From Sulfuritalea sp. (GTDB lineage: Bacteria > Pseudomonadota > Gammaproteobacteria > Burkholderiales > Rhodocyclaceae): a stretch of 64,000 nt of DNA. Positions within the stretch are counted from its first letter, which is position 1. Each line of letters opens with the position of its first letter. Position numbers and translations under genes: made by a program. Shown one piece after another: positions 1 through 11,896 of the stretch. Location: the NCBI GenBank assembly GCA_023229685.1, contig JALNYT010000001.1, positions 124,001 through 188,000 of the forward strand, read 5' to 3'. The notes beneath the pieces are model-generated. The model was given only the letters and a program-made list of their open reading frames with translations. It had not been told where the DNA came from and ran no database searches.

Positions 1-1
1 C

Positions 2-421
2 AAGAGCACCATCGGCGACGTGCACAAACTACCCTTCCCCGACAATCATTTCGATGTCGTCACGCTGCAGTTCGCCTCGCGCCACCTGCGGGTGCGGGAG
101 GTGTTCAGCGAGATCCTGCGGGTACTCAAACCCGGAGGACATTTCCACCATTCCGACATGCTGCGTCCGCGCAACGTGATCGTGAAGAACCTGTATTACA
201 CCTATCTGCGGGGTTGCCTGAAATTGACCGGCCTGATCGTCGGCAGCGGGCCGGCGGCAGTCAAAGCCAAGCAGTATTTTCTTGACGCGCTGGAACTGTT
301 CTACACCGCCGAAGAACTGTCGATCGTGCTGCGCGAACTGGGCTACGTCGAAGTTCAGGCGGATACGGTGTTTCACGGCATGCTCGGCTTTCACCGCGCG
401 GTCAAACCGGTAAAAACCTGA
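2..421 (+). CDS. UbiE/COQ5-type SAM-dependent methyltransferase, C-terminal part (5' end outside window)
   Basis: The reading frame is already open at the window edge, so the N-terminus, including the glycine-rich SAM motif I, is missing. What remains starts with a GDVHKLPFPDNHFDVVT segment. This matches UbiE-family motif II (GD..xLPFPDxxFD), followed by a RVLKPGG motif III. The C-terminus ends in a GMLGFHRA stretch like the end of UbiE, where a similar segment closes the fold. Family members methylate ubiquinone or menaquinone precursors or related small molecules. About half of a normal 230-250 aa protein is present. It lies 24 bp upstream of an unknown gene on the same strand, so the two may be co-transcribed. 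Family assignment is firm; the exact substrate is not, because several UbiE-like paralogues exist in such genomes. Confidence 0.75.
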   Translation, partial: KSTIGDVHKLPFPDNHFDVVTLQFASRHLRVREVFSEILRVLKPGGHFHHSDMLRPRNVIVKNLYYTYLRGCLKLTGLIVGSGPAAVKAKQYFLDALELFYTAEELSIVLRELGYVEVQADTVFHGMLGFHRAVKPVKT

Positions 422-445
422 GAGCCTGACCAAGACGCAAACGAC

Positions 446-1099
446 GTGAAGCGGGCGCACTCACTCGCCAGACTCAACGGCCGAATTCTCCATGTCTTCA
501 GCCAGCGCACTACCACTGCGCTGCGCTCCGCCCTGCCCCTGCGCCTCGCCCTGCCCCACCTGGAACCGGTCCTGGCGCTGAACGTCACCAAGGAAGTGAG
601 CAAGGACACACTGGTGATCGTCCGCGCCCGCGAACTGACCGCGGACTACCCCTCGGCCTGGACTGATGTTCTGCCGCAACTGCTGCAGGCGACGAAGGAA
701 ATTGATCGGATGTTTCTCGCTCGGGTCGGCACATTCCCGGTCGGAATCGTGATTCGCTACGAGGAGATCGCGCCAATCCGCGCCCGGCGCATGAAGTTGC
801 TCTACGATGCCGCACTGAAAATTCTGACGGCACGCGACGGCGACCGCCGCTTGCGCGGTGCCATGCAGGCAACCTTCTCGCGCGAGGAATTCGGAGTGCT
901 GCTGCACGAACTGTTCCGCTTGTATGCCGAAGAAACTCGATCACTGAGTCGCTCGGTGCGCCTGCCGCGACTGCTGGTGCCCCTGCGCGAGTTCATCGCG
1001 CAGGAACTGTTCAACGTCATGCTCCGGGTCGCCCGGCCGCTGGCGCATGAAATCGCGGCGGCGGCGTACCGGCCCGAAGTCCCGGTCGTACACAAATGA
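446..1099 (+). CDS. Hypothetical protein, 217 aa
   Basis: This is an open frame with a GTG start (MKRAHSLARL) and good codon use. I do not recognise its family. It has no signal peptide and no clear membrane span. The sequence is rich in Arg, Leu and Ala with several predicted amphipathic helices, and it carries scattered acidic pairs such as REEF and YAEET. It begins 24 bp after the methyltransferase stop codon and is followed by a hairpin terminator, so the two genes probably form the end of one transcript. An alternative internal start cannot be excluded. No function is proposed. Confidence 0.55.
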   Translation: MKRAHSLARLNGRILHVFSQRTTTALRSALPLRLALPHLEPVLALNVTKEVSKDTLVIVRARELTADYPSAWTDVLPQLLQATKEIDRMFLARVGTFPVGIVIRYEEIAPIRARRMKLLYDAALKILTARDGDRRLRGAMQATFSREEFGVLLHELFRLYAEETRSLSRSVRLPRLLVPLREFIAQELFNVMLRVARPLAHEIAAAAYRPEVPVVHK

Positions 1100-1102
1100 G
1101 CG

Positions 1103-1138
1103 TGTCCGCGGTGGCTCGGTTTGCGCGGACAGGTTTTT
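1103..1138 (+). terminator. Rho-independent terminator after the first gene pair
   Basis: A perfect 8-bp inverted repeat, TGTCCGCG (1103-1110) and CGCGGACA (1124-1131), has a 13-nt loop and is followed by GGTTTTTCG. It lies 4 bp after the stop of the unknown gene and before the convergent glmM stop, which is where a plus-strand terminator is expected. Confidence 0.65.
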
Positions 1139-1175
1139 CGATTTCTTAAGCGGAGTCCCTGTCGCTTGCCCGCGG

Positions 1176-2531
1176 CTACCCGCCGAAGGCCTGCCGCACG
1201 GCTGCGGCGATGGCCTCGGCGTGCGCCAGTACCAAAGCCGCTTCGCGCCCCTCCACCATCACCCGCAGCAGAGGCTCGGTACCCGAGGGCCGCAGCAGCA
1301 CGCGCCCGCCACCGTCGAGTGTCGCCTCAGCCATTTTCACCGCTGACCGGATGCCGGCGTCGGCAGCCCAGTCGAAACCGGCAGGCATGCGCACGTTGAT
1401 CAGCTTCTGCGGATATAGCCTCAGGTCGGCGCAGGCCGTGGCCAGGGTTTCGTTGCTCGCGCGCAGCGCGGCCAATACCTGCAAGGCGGCGATGATGCCG
1501 TCGCCGGTGGTGTGGCGATCAAGGCAAATGATGTGCCCCGAGTTCTCGCCGCCCAGCAGCCATCCCTTCTCCTGCATCATCTCCAGCACATAGCGGTCGC
1601 CGACCTTGGCTCGACCGCAGACGATTCCCAATCTCGCCAGCGCGTGTTCAAAACCAAGGTTGCTCATCAGCGTGCCGGCCACGCCGGGCACAGGCTGGTT
1701 GCGCGCACGATGGCGGGCGATGACGTAGAGCAGTTGATCGCCGTCGTAGAGGGCACCTGCCGCATCGATCATGACCAGCCGGTCGCCGTCGCCGTCGAGC
1801 GCGATGCCATAGTCGGCGCGCGTTTCCTGCACGGCACGACGCAGTGTTTCCGGGGCTGTGGCGCCAACATCCTGGTTGATGTTCAAGCCATTCGGCGTGT
1901 CGCCAACGCCGACTATCTCGGCGCCGAGTTCATGGAAGACGCTGGGTGCAACGTGATAGGCGGCGCCATGGGCGCTGTCCACCACGATCTTGAGACCGCG
2001 CAGGTCAAGATCATTGGGGAAGGTGCTCTTGCAGAATTCAATGTAGCGGCCGGCGGCGTCATCGACACGGCGCGCCCTGCCGAGCCCGACCGACTCCATG
2101 CAGGTCATCGGCTGCTCAAGCCGCGCCTCGATGTCCAGTTCCACCGCGTCCGGCAGCTTGGTGCCCTGGGCCGAAAAGAACTTGATGCCGTTGTCGTCGT
2201 AGGGATTGTGCGAGGCGGAAATCACCACTCCAGCCTGCAGGCGCAAGGCACGGGTCAGGTAGGCAACGGCCGGTGTCGGCATCGGCCCGCAGAGCATCAC
2301 ATCGACACCCGCCGCGGAAAATCCGGCTTCCAGTGACGCTTCCAGCATGTAGCCCGAAATCCGCGTGTCTTTGCCGATCAGTACCGCCGGACGTTCGTTG
2401 GCCGGTAGTCCGTCACGCGCCACCAGAGCGGAGCCTGCAGCAAAACCCAGGCGCATGACGAATTCCGGCGTGATCGGCGGCTGCCCGACGCGGCCGCGGA
2501 TCCCGTCGGTGCCGAAATACTTGCGTCCCAT
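1176..2531 (-). CDS. glmM: Phosphoglucosamine mutase GlmM
   Basis: GlmM converts glucosamine-6-phosphate to glucosamine-1-phosphate in the cytoplasm, the step before UDP-GlcNAc for peptidoglycan and lipid A. The 451-aa protein is full length for the family. It begins MGRKYFGTDGIRG, carries the phosphoserine loop ISASHNPYDDNGIK near residue 100, the metal-binding ALDGDGDR loop near residue 240, and the C-terminal phosphate-binding RPSGTEPLLRVM. The start codon directly abuts the folP stop (TGAATG), so translation is probably coupled. The order ftsH-folP-glmM is conserved in Beta- and Gammaproteobacteria. Activity in this family requires phosphorylation of the active-site serine; that serine is present. 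Confidence 0.97.
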   Translation of the reverse strand: MGRKYFGTDGIRGRVGQPPITPEFVMRLGFAAGSALVARDGLPANERPAVLIGKDTRISGYMLEASLEAGFSAAGVDVMLCGPMPTPAVAYLTRALRLQAGVVISASHNPYDDNGIKFFSAQGTKLPDAVELDIEARLEQPMTCMESVGLGRARRVDDAAGRYIEFCKSTFPNDLDLRGLKIVVDSAHGAAYHVAPSVFHELGAEIVGVGDTPNGLNINQDVGATAPETLRRAVQETRADYGIALDGDGDRLVMIDAAGALYDGDQLLYVIARHRARNQPVPGVAGTLMSNLGFEHALARLGIVCGRAKVGDRYVLEMMQEKGWLLGGENSGHIICLDRHTTGDGIIAALQVLAALRASNETLATACADLRLYPQKLINVRMPAGFDWAADAGIRSAVKMAEATLDGGGRVLLRPSGTEPLLRVMVEGREAALVLAHAEAIAAAVRQAFGG

Positions 2532-3362
2532 TCAGTATTCCTCCACCGCTTGCAGGACCACCAGCGCATCGCGCGTCGCCGCGACGTCATGCACGCGCAC
2601 AATGCGCGCGCCGCGCTCGACCGCCAGCACGTTCGCCGCGACTCCGGCGTAGACCCGTTCCGGCGCCGCGCGCCCGGTCAGCAGACCCAGCACCGATTTG
2701 CGCGAAAGACCCACCAGCAGCGGCAGGCCCGGCACCACCAGTTCGCCAAGATGGCGCAAAAGCGCGATATTGTGCGCCAGCGTCTTGCCAAAGCCAAAGC
2801 CGGGATCGACCGCAATCCGGTTCAAGGCGATCCCCGCCGCTTCGGCTGCCGCGACGCGCTCGGCGAGAAACTCGGCAACTTCGGCGACGATGTCGATGTA
2901 GTGTGGATCGTCCTGCATGGTGCCCGGATCGCCCTGCATGTGCATCAGGCAAACTCCGGCCTTGCTCGCAGCGACCAGTTCCATGGCGCCCGGGGCACGC
3001 AGGGCATTGATGTCGTTGATCATGTCGATACCGGCCTCCAGCGCGACCCGCATCACCTCCGGCTTGACGGTATCGATCGACAGCGGAACACCGCAGTCGC
3101 GCAAGGCTTCGATCACCGGTAGTAGATGATCGATCTCCTGCTGCGCCGACACCGGTGTCGCGCCCGGCCGTGAAGATTCGGCGCCGACGTCGAGAATATG
3201 CGCGCCTTCTTCCTGCATCCGACGCCCCTGCGCAATGGCGGCTTCGATATTGCCATGCAGACCATCGCCGGAAAAGGAATCGTCCGACAGGTTGACGATG
3301 CCCATGATGAGCGGTCGCTCGGCATTGAGGACAAAGCGGCCGCAGTGAAAATTCTGTGTCAT
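2532..3362 (-). CDS. folP: Dihydropteroate synthase FolP
   Basis: FolP condenses dihydropterin pyrophosphate with p-aminobenzoate to make dihydropteroate in folate synthesis, and is the sulfonamide target. The 276-aa protein has the family motifs in order: MGIVNLSDDSFSGDG (pterin and phosphate loop, residues 20-34), DVGAESSRPGA (about 59-69), SIDTVKPEV (about 96-104), and DPGFGFGKTLAHN (about 187-199). It follows ftsH after a 58-bp gap and is fused by start/stop abutment to glmM. The usual NLTPDSFSDGG loop here reads NLSDDSFSGDG. This is a mild variant of the loop in which sulfonamide-resistance changes occur, but nothing shows that it alters drug binding. Confidence 0.96.
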   Translation of the reverse strand: MTQNFHCGRFVLNAERPLIMGIVNLSDDSFSGDGLHGNIEAAIAQGRRMQEEGAHILDVGAESSRPGATPVSAQQEIDHLLPVIEALRDCGVPLSIDTVKPEVMRVALEAGIDMINDINALRAPGAMELVAASKAGVCLMHMQGDPGTMQDDPHYIDIVAEVAEFLAERVAAAEAAGIALNRIAVDPGFGFGKTLAHNIALLRHLGELVVPGLPLLVGLSRKSVLGLLTGRAAPERVYAGVAANVLAVERGARIVRVHDVAATRDALVVLQAVEEY

Positions 3363-3420
3363 GAAAATGGGGCCGCCGAATCAGCAAGGCTTCGGCGGTT
3401 GTTCTGAACTGGGTTGGCTA

Positions 3421-5301
3421 TCAGGCCGGCGCCGTCGCGGTGGGTTCCGGGCCAGGCGCGCTGTCGCCCCTGGGTACGGGCGGCGCACTCGAAGGCTTGG
3501 GCGGACGCGGTGGCAGGCCGGCCATGATGTCGTTGATCTGGTCGGCGTCGATGGTTTCCAATTCCAGCAGGGCCTTGGCCATGGCCTCCACCTTGTCGCG
3601 GTTGTCTTCCAGCAGACGGCGCGCGCGGGCGTATTGCTCGTCGAGCATGCGGCGAATCTCGGTATCCACCTTTTGCATGGTGGACTCCGACATGTTCTTG
3701 TGCGTGGTAACGGAACGGCCGAGGAAAATCTCGCCTTCCTCTTCGCCGTACACCATTGGTCCCAGGCTGTCGGACATACCCCACTGCGTCACCATGCGCC
3801 GGGCGAGATCGGTGGCGCGCTGGAAATCGTTGGACGCACCGGTCGTCATCTGCTGCATGAACAACTCTTCGGCAATCCGGCCACCGAACAACACGCAAAT
3901 AGTGCTGAGCAGGCGTTCACGATCCTGGCTGTAACGTTCCTGGTCAGGCAACTGCATGGTCAAGCCCAGCGCACGACCACGCGGGATGACCGTCACCTTG
4001 TGCACCGGATCGGTTTTGGGCAGCAGTTTGGCCACCACGGCATGGCCGGATTCGTGGTACGCCGTGTTCCTGCGCTCCTCTTCGGGCATGACCATCGACC
4101 GGCGCTCGGCGCCCATCATGATCTTGTCCTTGGCACGCTCGAAATCTTCCATGTCCACCAGGCGCTTGCTGCTGCGGGCCGCAAACAGCGCGGCTTCATT
4201 GACCAGATTGGCCAGATCGGCACCGGAGAACCCGGGACAACCGCGGGCCAGAATTGAAGCATCAATATCGGGCGCCACCGGCACCTTGCGCATGTGCACC
4301 TTGAGGATCTGTTCGCGGCCGCGAATGTCCGGCAGCGGTACTACAACCTGACGGTCGAAGCGACCCGGGCGCAGCAGCGCCGGATCAAGCACGTCGGGGC
4401 GGTTGGTGGCTGCCACCACAATCACGCCCACCGAGGGTTCAAAACCGTCCATCTCGACCAGCATCTGGTTAAGGGTCTGTTCGCGCTCGTCGTTGCCGCC
4501 ACCGAGGCCGGCGCCGCGCTGGCGGCCAACTGCGTCGAGTTCGTCAATGAAGATGATGCACGGCGACGCCTTCTTGGCCTGATCGAACATGTCGCGCACA
4601 CGTGCCGCGCCGACGCCGACGAACATTTCAACGAAGTCAGAGCCGGAAATCGAGAAGAAGGGCACCTTGGCCTCGCCGGCAATCGCCTTGGCCAGCAGTG
4701 TCTTGCCGGTGCCGGGCGCGCCGACCAGAAGGACGCCGCGGGGAATGCGGCCGCCGAGCTTCTGAAACTTCGATGGGTCGCGCAGAAAGTCGACCATTTC
4801 GTAGACTTCTTCCTTGGCTTCGTCGCAACCAGCCACATCGGCAAAAGTGATGGTGTTCGATGATTCATCCATCATCCGCGCCCGGCTCTTACCGAAAGAG
4901 AAAGCCCCCCCCTTGCCGCCGCCCTGCATCTGGCGCATGAAGAATACCCAGACGCCGATCAGTAGCAGCATGGGGAACCACGAGACGAAAATGCTAGTCA
5001 GGAAAGACTGCTCTTCCTCAGGCTTGGCCACCACCTTGACGTTATTCTTCAACAGGTCCGAAACCATCCACAGGTCCGGCGGTGCGTAAGTGGTAATCTT
5101 CTTGCCATCGGTCGTAGTGGCTTCCAGCGTGCGGCCCTGAATTACGACCTTGCTGACGCGGCCCTGCTTCACCTCTTCGAGGAACTGGGAGTACTCCAGC
5201 GATCCGAGCACGGCCTGGCGCGTGTTGAACTGATTGAACACCGTCATCAGAACGATGCCGATCACCAGCCAGATCGCCATGTTTTTGAACATATTATTCA
5301 A
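3421..5301 (-). CDS. ftsH: ATP-dependent zinc metalloprotease FtsH
   Basis: FtsH is a membrane-anchored AAA+ hexameric protease that degrades misfolded membrane proteins and regulators such as LpxC and sigma32. The 626-aa protein has an N-terminal span (about residues 8-24), a periplasmic segment, a second span (FLTSIFVSWFPMLLLIGVWV), Walker A GAPGTGKT, Walker B IIFIDELDAVG, the second region of homology ATNRPDVLDPALLRPGRFD, and the zinc site HESGH. A proline-rich tail ends the protein. The start is TTG at 5301, chosen because a GAGAGG ribosome site lies 7 nt upstream and because betaproteobacterial FtsH proteins commonly begin MNNM. An ATG three codons in is the alternative. It is followed by folP. 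Confidence 0.97.
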   Translation of the reverse strand: MNNMFKNMAIWLVIGIVLMTVFNQFNTRQAVLGSLEYSQFLEEVKQGRVSKVVIQGRTLEATTTDGKKITTYAPPDLWMVSDLLKNNVKVVAKPEEEQSFLTSIFVSWFPMLLLIGVWVFFMRQMQGGGKGGAFSFGKSRARMMDESSNTITFADVAGCDEAKEEVYEMVDFLRDPSKFQKLGGRIPRGVLLVGAPGTGKTLLAKAIAGEAKVPFFSISGSDFVEMFVGVGAARVRDMFDQAKKASPCIIFIDELDAVGRQRGAGLGGGNDEREQTLNQMLVEMDGFEPSVGVIVVAATNRPDVLDPALLRPGRFDRQVVVPLPDIRGREQILKVHMRKVPVAPDIDASILARGCPGFSGADLANLVNEAALFAARSSKRLVDMEDFERAKDKIMMGAERRSMVMPEEERRNTAYHESGHAVVAKLLPKTDPVHKVTVIPRGRALGLTMQLPDQERYSQDRERLLSTICVLFGGRIAEELFMQQMTTGASNDFQRATDLARRMVTQWGMSDSLGPMVYGEEEGEIFLGRSVTTHKNMSESTMQKVDTEIRRMLDEQYARARRLLEDNRDKVEAMAKALLELETIDADQINDIMAGLPPRPPKPSSAPPVPRGDSAPGPEPTATAPA

Positions 5302-5344
5302 GGTAAAGCCTCTCTTTCCCTGGGGAGGGATTCCATATCAGTTC

Positions 5345-5373
5345 ATTCTAGTGCTGATTGCCATGCCCTGCAA
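5345..5373 (-). promoter_or_regulatory. Candidate sigma70 promoter for ftsH-folP-glmM
   Basis: On the minus strand a TAGAAT -10 (5345-5350) is preceded by TTGCAG (5368-5373) with a 17-bp spacer, in the rlmE-ftsH spacer and 43 bp before the ftsH start. The -35 is only a partial match (TTG conserved). No sigma32-type CTTGAA/CCCCAT pair was seen here. Confidence 0.4.
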
Positions 5374-5390
5374 ACCGCAACAGCGAGCCC

Positions 5391-6041
5391 TTAGCCCCGC
5401 TTGCCCCGCGCCAGCAGGTAAATCTCGGCACTGCGATTGCGCGAGGCGGCCGGCTTTCTCATTTGCAAAGTCCGAAACTGCTGCTGCAAGGCACGCCGCA
5501 ATTCCATGAAGCCGTCACCCTGAAATACCTTGACCAGCATGTCGCCGCCCGGCTTCAGATGCTGTGCGCAGAACTCCAGGGTCAGTTCGGCCAGAACCAT
5601 CACGCGCGCCTGATCGACCATCCCGATACCCGACATATTGGGGGCCATATCCGATAATACAAGGTCGACCTGGCGCCCCCCGAGGGCATCGGCCAGCGCC
5701 TCCAGGACTGAGGCGTCGTGGAAATCGCCCTGAATGAACTCGACGCCGTGCACGGGCTCCATCGGCAGCAGGTCGAGCGCGATCAGTCGTCCGCCGGGGG
5801 CAACCCGCTTGGCGGCAATCTGGCACCAACTGCCGGGCGCCGAACCGAGATCGACCACCGTCATGCCCGGCTTGAGCAGCTTGTCCTTGTCGTCTATTTC
5901 CGTTAGCTTGAAGGCGGCGCGCGAGCGCCAGCCCTCCACCCTGGCGCGCTGCACGTAGGCATCATTGACATGCTCTGTGATCCAGGCCTTGGTGGTCTTG
6001 TTCTTCTTGACCTTCTTGTTACTCTCGATCTTCCCGCTCAC
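5391..6041 (-). CDS. rlmE: 23S rRNA 2'-O-ribose U2552 methyltransferase RlmE (FtsJ/RrmJ)
   Basis: RlmE methylates U2552 in the A-loop of 23S rRNA late in 50S assembly. The 216-aa protein has a lysine-rich N-terminal tail, the SAM-binding VVDLGSAPGSWCQIA motif (about residues 62-76), and the DLVLSDMAPNMSG segment. The K-D-K-E catalytic tetrad is visible as the Lys of RAAFKL, the Asp of LSDMAP, the Lys of LVKVFQG and the Glu near the end (SAEIYL). The start is a GTG at 6041, only 14 bp from the divergent yhbY ATG, so the rlmE promoter must overlap yhbY. It lies upstream of ftsH, the classical ftsJ-ftsH order. Confidence 0.96.
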   Translation of the reverse strand: MSGKIESNKKVKKNKTTKAWITEHVNDAYVQRARVEGWRSRAAFKLTEIDDKDKLLKPGMTVVDLGSAPGSWCQIAAKRVAPGGRLIALDLLPMEPVHGVEFIQGDFHDASVLEALADALGGRQVDLVLSDMAPNMSGIGMVDQARVMVLAELTLEFCAQHLKPGGDMLVKVFQGDGFMELRRALQQQFRTLQMRKPAASRNRSAEIYLLARGKRG

Positions 6042-6043
6042 GT

Positions 6044-6049
6044 TACAAT
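6044..6049 (+). promoter_or_regulatory. Candidate -10 box for a leaderless yhbY transcript
   Basis: TACAAT ends 6 nt before the yhbY ATG, which would place the transcription start on the A of the ATG. No good -35 is visible (TTGTTA lies too far upstream). A comparable TAGAAT box precedes hrcA. Confidence 0.3.
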
Positions 6050-6055
6050 TCCGCC

Positions 6056-6433
6056 ATGACTGAACTTGCCCCCACCCAGCGCCGCACTCTGCGTGCCGCC
6101 GCGCATCATCTGAATCCTGTCGTTTCCATCAGCCAGAAAGGCCTGACGCCTTCCGTTCTGGCGGAGATCGACCGCTGCCTGACGGCCCACGAACTGATCA
6201 AGCTGCGACTTTACGGCATCGAACGTGAAGATCGCGAAGCCTTGTTCACTGAAATCTGCACCGCGCTAAAGTGCGCCTCCGTGCAGCACATCGGCAACCT
6301 GCTGGTGCTCTGGCGCGAAAACCCCAAGGATGCTGCCGTACAAGAGTCGACGCCGGGGAGACGGCGAAACGCTGCGCCGGTGACCAAGAAACAGGCCGCC
6401 GCACGCCTCGAAGCCCGCACCCGCAAACGCTGA
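6056..6433 (+). CDS. yhbY: Ribosome assembly RNA-binding protein YhbY (CRM domain)
   Basis: YhbY is a small CRM-domain protein that binds pre-50S ribosomal particles. Residues 8-95 form the CRM domain: QRRTLRAAAHHLNPVVSISQKGLT, then ELIKLRLYG and a GNLLVLWR strand near the end. The GLT/GxxG loop and the LIKLRLYG strand are the family signatures. A basic tail (about residues 100-125, rich in Lys, Arg and Ala) extends the usual 97-aa E. coli form. The gene is divergent from rlmE with 14 bp between start codons and is the only plus-strand gene between glmM and fur, with the same rlmE/yhbY pairing as in E. coli. Confidence 0.93.
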   Translation: MTELAPTQRRTLRAAAHHLNPVVSISQKGLTPSVLAEIDRCLTAHELIKLRLYGIEREDREALFTEICTALKCASVQHIGNLLVLWRENPKDAAVQESTPGRRRNAAPVTKKQAAARLEARTRKR

Positions 6434-6435
6434 AA

Positions 6436-6900
6436 CTATCGGCCTTTGCCGCGTTCCTGCAATATCACCAGCGCGATCCCGAGCAGGGATTGCAGCAGAT
6501 AAAGCGCACTCGACACGCCGTGCCAGGTCGTAAAGCGATCACGCATGGCGCTTTCCATGACCCGGCGCGGCAAGGCATCTGCTTGTAGTTGGGTCAATAT
6601 CGGCTGCACGCCGAAATGACCGGCCGCGGTCAGAGCGATCATCAGCAGCACAATCCAGAACACGCCGGACTTGATTGCGCGCCAACCTTTGCCGAACACT
6701 ATAAACAGGATCAGATAAGCCCCGCAGCCGAGGCCAACCCAGGCCATGACCGAGAACATTGCACCCGCCAGACTGCCCGCCACGCTTCGATCCGCAAGCT
6801 GGGTGAATAATATGGGTGCAGCGATCAAGCCGATCGCCAGCAGGCTGCCGACCCAGACGGCAACCCCGATGCTGTAGAGCGCGGACGCCAGCTTGGCCAT
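6436..6900 (-). CDS. DUF4149 (TMEM205-like) membrane protein
   Basis: The 154-aa protein starts at MAKLASALYSIGVAVWVGSL (ATG at 6900); the frame is open for 23 more codons upstream, but those overlap greA and look unlike the family. Four hydrophobic spans are visible, at about residues 5-27, 45-75, 82-105 and 130-150. The WVGSL...IAAPILFTQL pattern is typical of DUF4149/TMEM205-like proteins. Function is unknown in bacteria. It begins 1 bp after the greA stop, so it is the last gene of the bamE-dapB-carAB-greA transcript, and it ends 2 bp from the convergent yhbY stop. Confidence 0.85.
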   Translation of the reverse strand: MAKLASALYSIGVAVWVGSLLAIGLIAAPILFTQLADRSVAGSLAGAMFSVMAWVGLGCGAYLILFIVFGKGWRAIKSGVFWIVLLMIALTAAGHFGVQPILTQLQADALPRRVMESAMRDRFTTWHGVSSALYLLQSLLGIALVILQERGKGR

Positions 6901-6901
6901 A

Positions 6902-7377
6902 TCAGATATATTTGACGTCGAGTATTTCGTACTCGCGCCGCCCGCCCGGCGTCTGCACCTCGGCGACATCGCCGGCGAACTTGCCGATCAGCGCTCGCGC
7001 CACCGGAGAATTCAGCGAAAGCATGCCGGACTTGATATCGGCCTCGTCGTCGCCGACGATCTGATAGGTCACGGTGCTGCCGCTGTCCATGTCTTCCAGC
7101 TCGACCGTGGCGCCGAAGACCACGCGGCCATCGGCATCGAGCGATGCCGGATCGATGATCTGCGCGTTGCCGAGCTTGCCCTCGACTTCCTTGAGACGAC
7201 CTTCGATAAATCCCTGTCGTTCCTTGGCGGCATCGTACTCGGCATTCTCCGACAGGTCGCCGTGCGAGCGTGCCTCGGCAATGGCGGCAATCACCGCCGG
7301 GCGATCGATCGTCTTCAGCCGCTGCAGTTCTTTTCGCAGCAGCTCCGCACCGCGCAGGGTAATGGGATATTTTCCGC

Positions 7378-7381
<4 letters not shown>
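6902..7381 (-). CDS. greA: Transcription elongation factor GreA
   Basis: GreA enters the RNA polymerase secondary channel and stimulates cleavage of backtracked RNA. The 159-aa length is standard. The N-terminal coiled coil (residues 8-75) includes ARSHGDLSENAEYDAAKERQ, whose DLSENAEY tip carries the acidic Asp and Glu that coordinate the catalytic metal. The C-terminal globular domain (80-159) contains the YQIVGDDEAD segment and the ALIGKFAGD motif typical of GreA. The start overlaps the carB stop by 4 bp (ATGA), which indicates translational coupling; carAB-greA is a common betaproteobacterial arrangement. Confidence 0.97.
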
Positions 7382-10624
<3,243 letters not shown>

Positions 10625-10632
<8 letters not shown>

Positions 10633-11755
10633 GGTCCATCATCCCGATGAAGCGGTCAAAGAGATAGGCCACATCGTGTGGCCCCGGGCTGGCTTCTGGA
10701 TGCCCCTGGAAACAGAATGCCGGCCGATCCGTCCAGGCCATGCCTTGCAGGCTGCCATCGAACAGCGAGACGTGAGTCACCTTCACGTTCTGCGGCAGGG
10801 TCGAAGGATCGACCGCGAAGCCATGGTTCTGGCTGGTGATCAGCACCTGTCCCGATTCGAGATCCTTGACCGGATGATTGGCGCCGTGGTGGCCGAATTT
10901 CATTTTCAGCGTCCTGCCGCCGGCCGCCAGCCCCATCAGCTGATGACCCAGGCAGATGCCGAAGACCGGCAGGCGCCGCTCAAGAAAGTCGCGGATCGCG
11001 TTTACGGCATAGTCGCAGGGCTCCGGGTCGCCGGGGCCATTGGACAGGAAAATGCCATTCGGATTGAGCGCCAGCACCTCTGACGCGGGCGTCTGCGCCG
11101 GCACCACGGTGAGTCTGCAGCCGCGCGAAGCCAGCATGCGCAGGATGTTGCGCTTAACGCCGAAGTCGTAGGCGACGACGTGGAAACGTGGATTGACGGG
11201 AGTGGCAAAGCCCGTACCAAGCTTCCATTCGCCCTCGCTCCAGGCATAGGACCGCTGCGCGCTGACCACCTGCGCCAAATCCATCCCGGCCAAACCGGGG
11301 AAGGCCCGCGCCTGGGCCACGGCAGCATCGGCATCGAGCTGGTCACCCGCCATCAGGCATCCGGCCTGGGCGCCATTTTCGCGCAGGATGCGGGTCAGTT
11401 TGCGCGTGTCGATGTCGGCCAGTCCCAGCACGTTCTCGGCACGCAGGTAGGCGTCGAGCGTCTGCTCGCTGCGGAAATTCGAGGCCAGCAGCGGCAGGTC
11501 GCGGATTACCAGGCCGGCCGCATGAATACGATCCGCCTCGCAATCCTGGCGATTGACGCCGTAGTTGCCGATGTGAGGATAGGTCAGGGTAACGATCTGA
11601 CGGCAGTAGGACGGATCCGTCAGAATTTCCTGATAGCCGGAGAGTGCGGTATTGAATACCACTTCGCCGACACTTGCGCCGCTGGCGCCGATGCCCTTGC
11701 CTCTAAACACCGTTCCGTCGGCCAGGGCAAGAAGGGCAGGCGGAAAATGAGGCAC
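10625..11755 (-). CDS. carA: Carbamoyl-phosphate synthase small (glutaminase) subunit CarA
   Basis: CarA hydrolyses glutamine and passes ammonia to CarB. I chose the GTG at 11755 (VPHFPPALLALADG, 376 aa) because a GGGAG ribosome site sits 7 nt upstream and the length fits the family. The frame opens earlier at a TTG (11779) without a ribosome site. The N-terminal domain carries GEVVFNTALSGYQEILTDPSY; the class I glutamine amidotransferase domain (from about residue 185) has the nucleophile Cys in FGICLGHQLMG and the His/Glu pair in GHPEASPGPHD. It lies downstream of dapB after a 141-bp gap that could hold its own promoter, though no convincing boxes stand out. Confidence 0.95.
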
Positions 11756-11896
11756 GATGGGGCTCCCGGAACAAGACAATTCGGCAATCGGAACCGGACA
11801 CCGCTTGATTCACATGGCGTCCGGCAAACCTTTGAATTATAGCCTGTCATCCCGCATATCGCAACGCGCGGAAGACTTCGCCGGTCGCTGCTGCCG

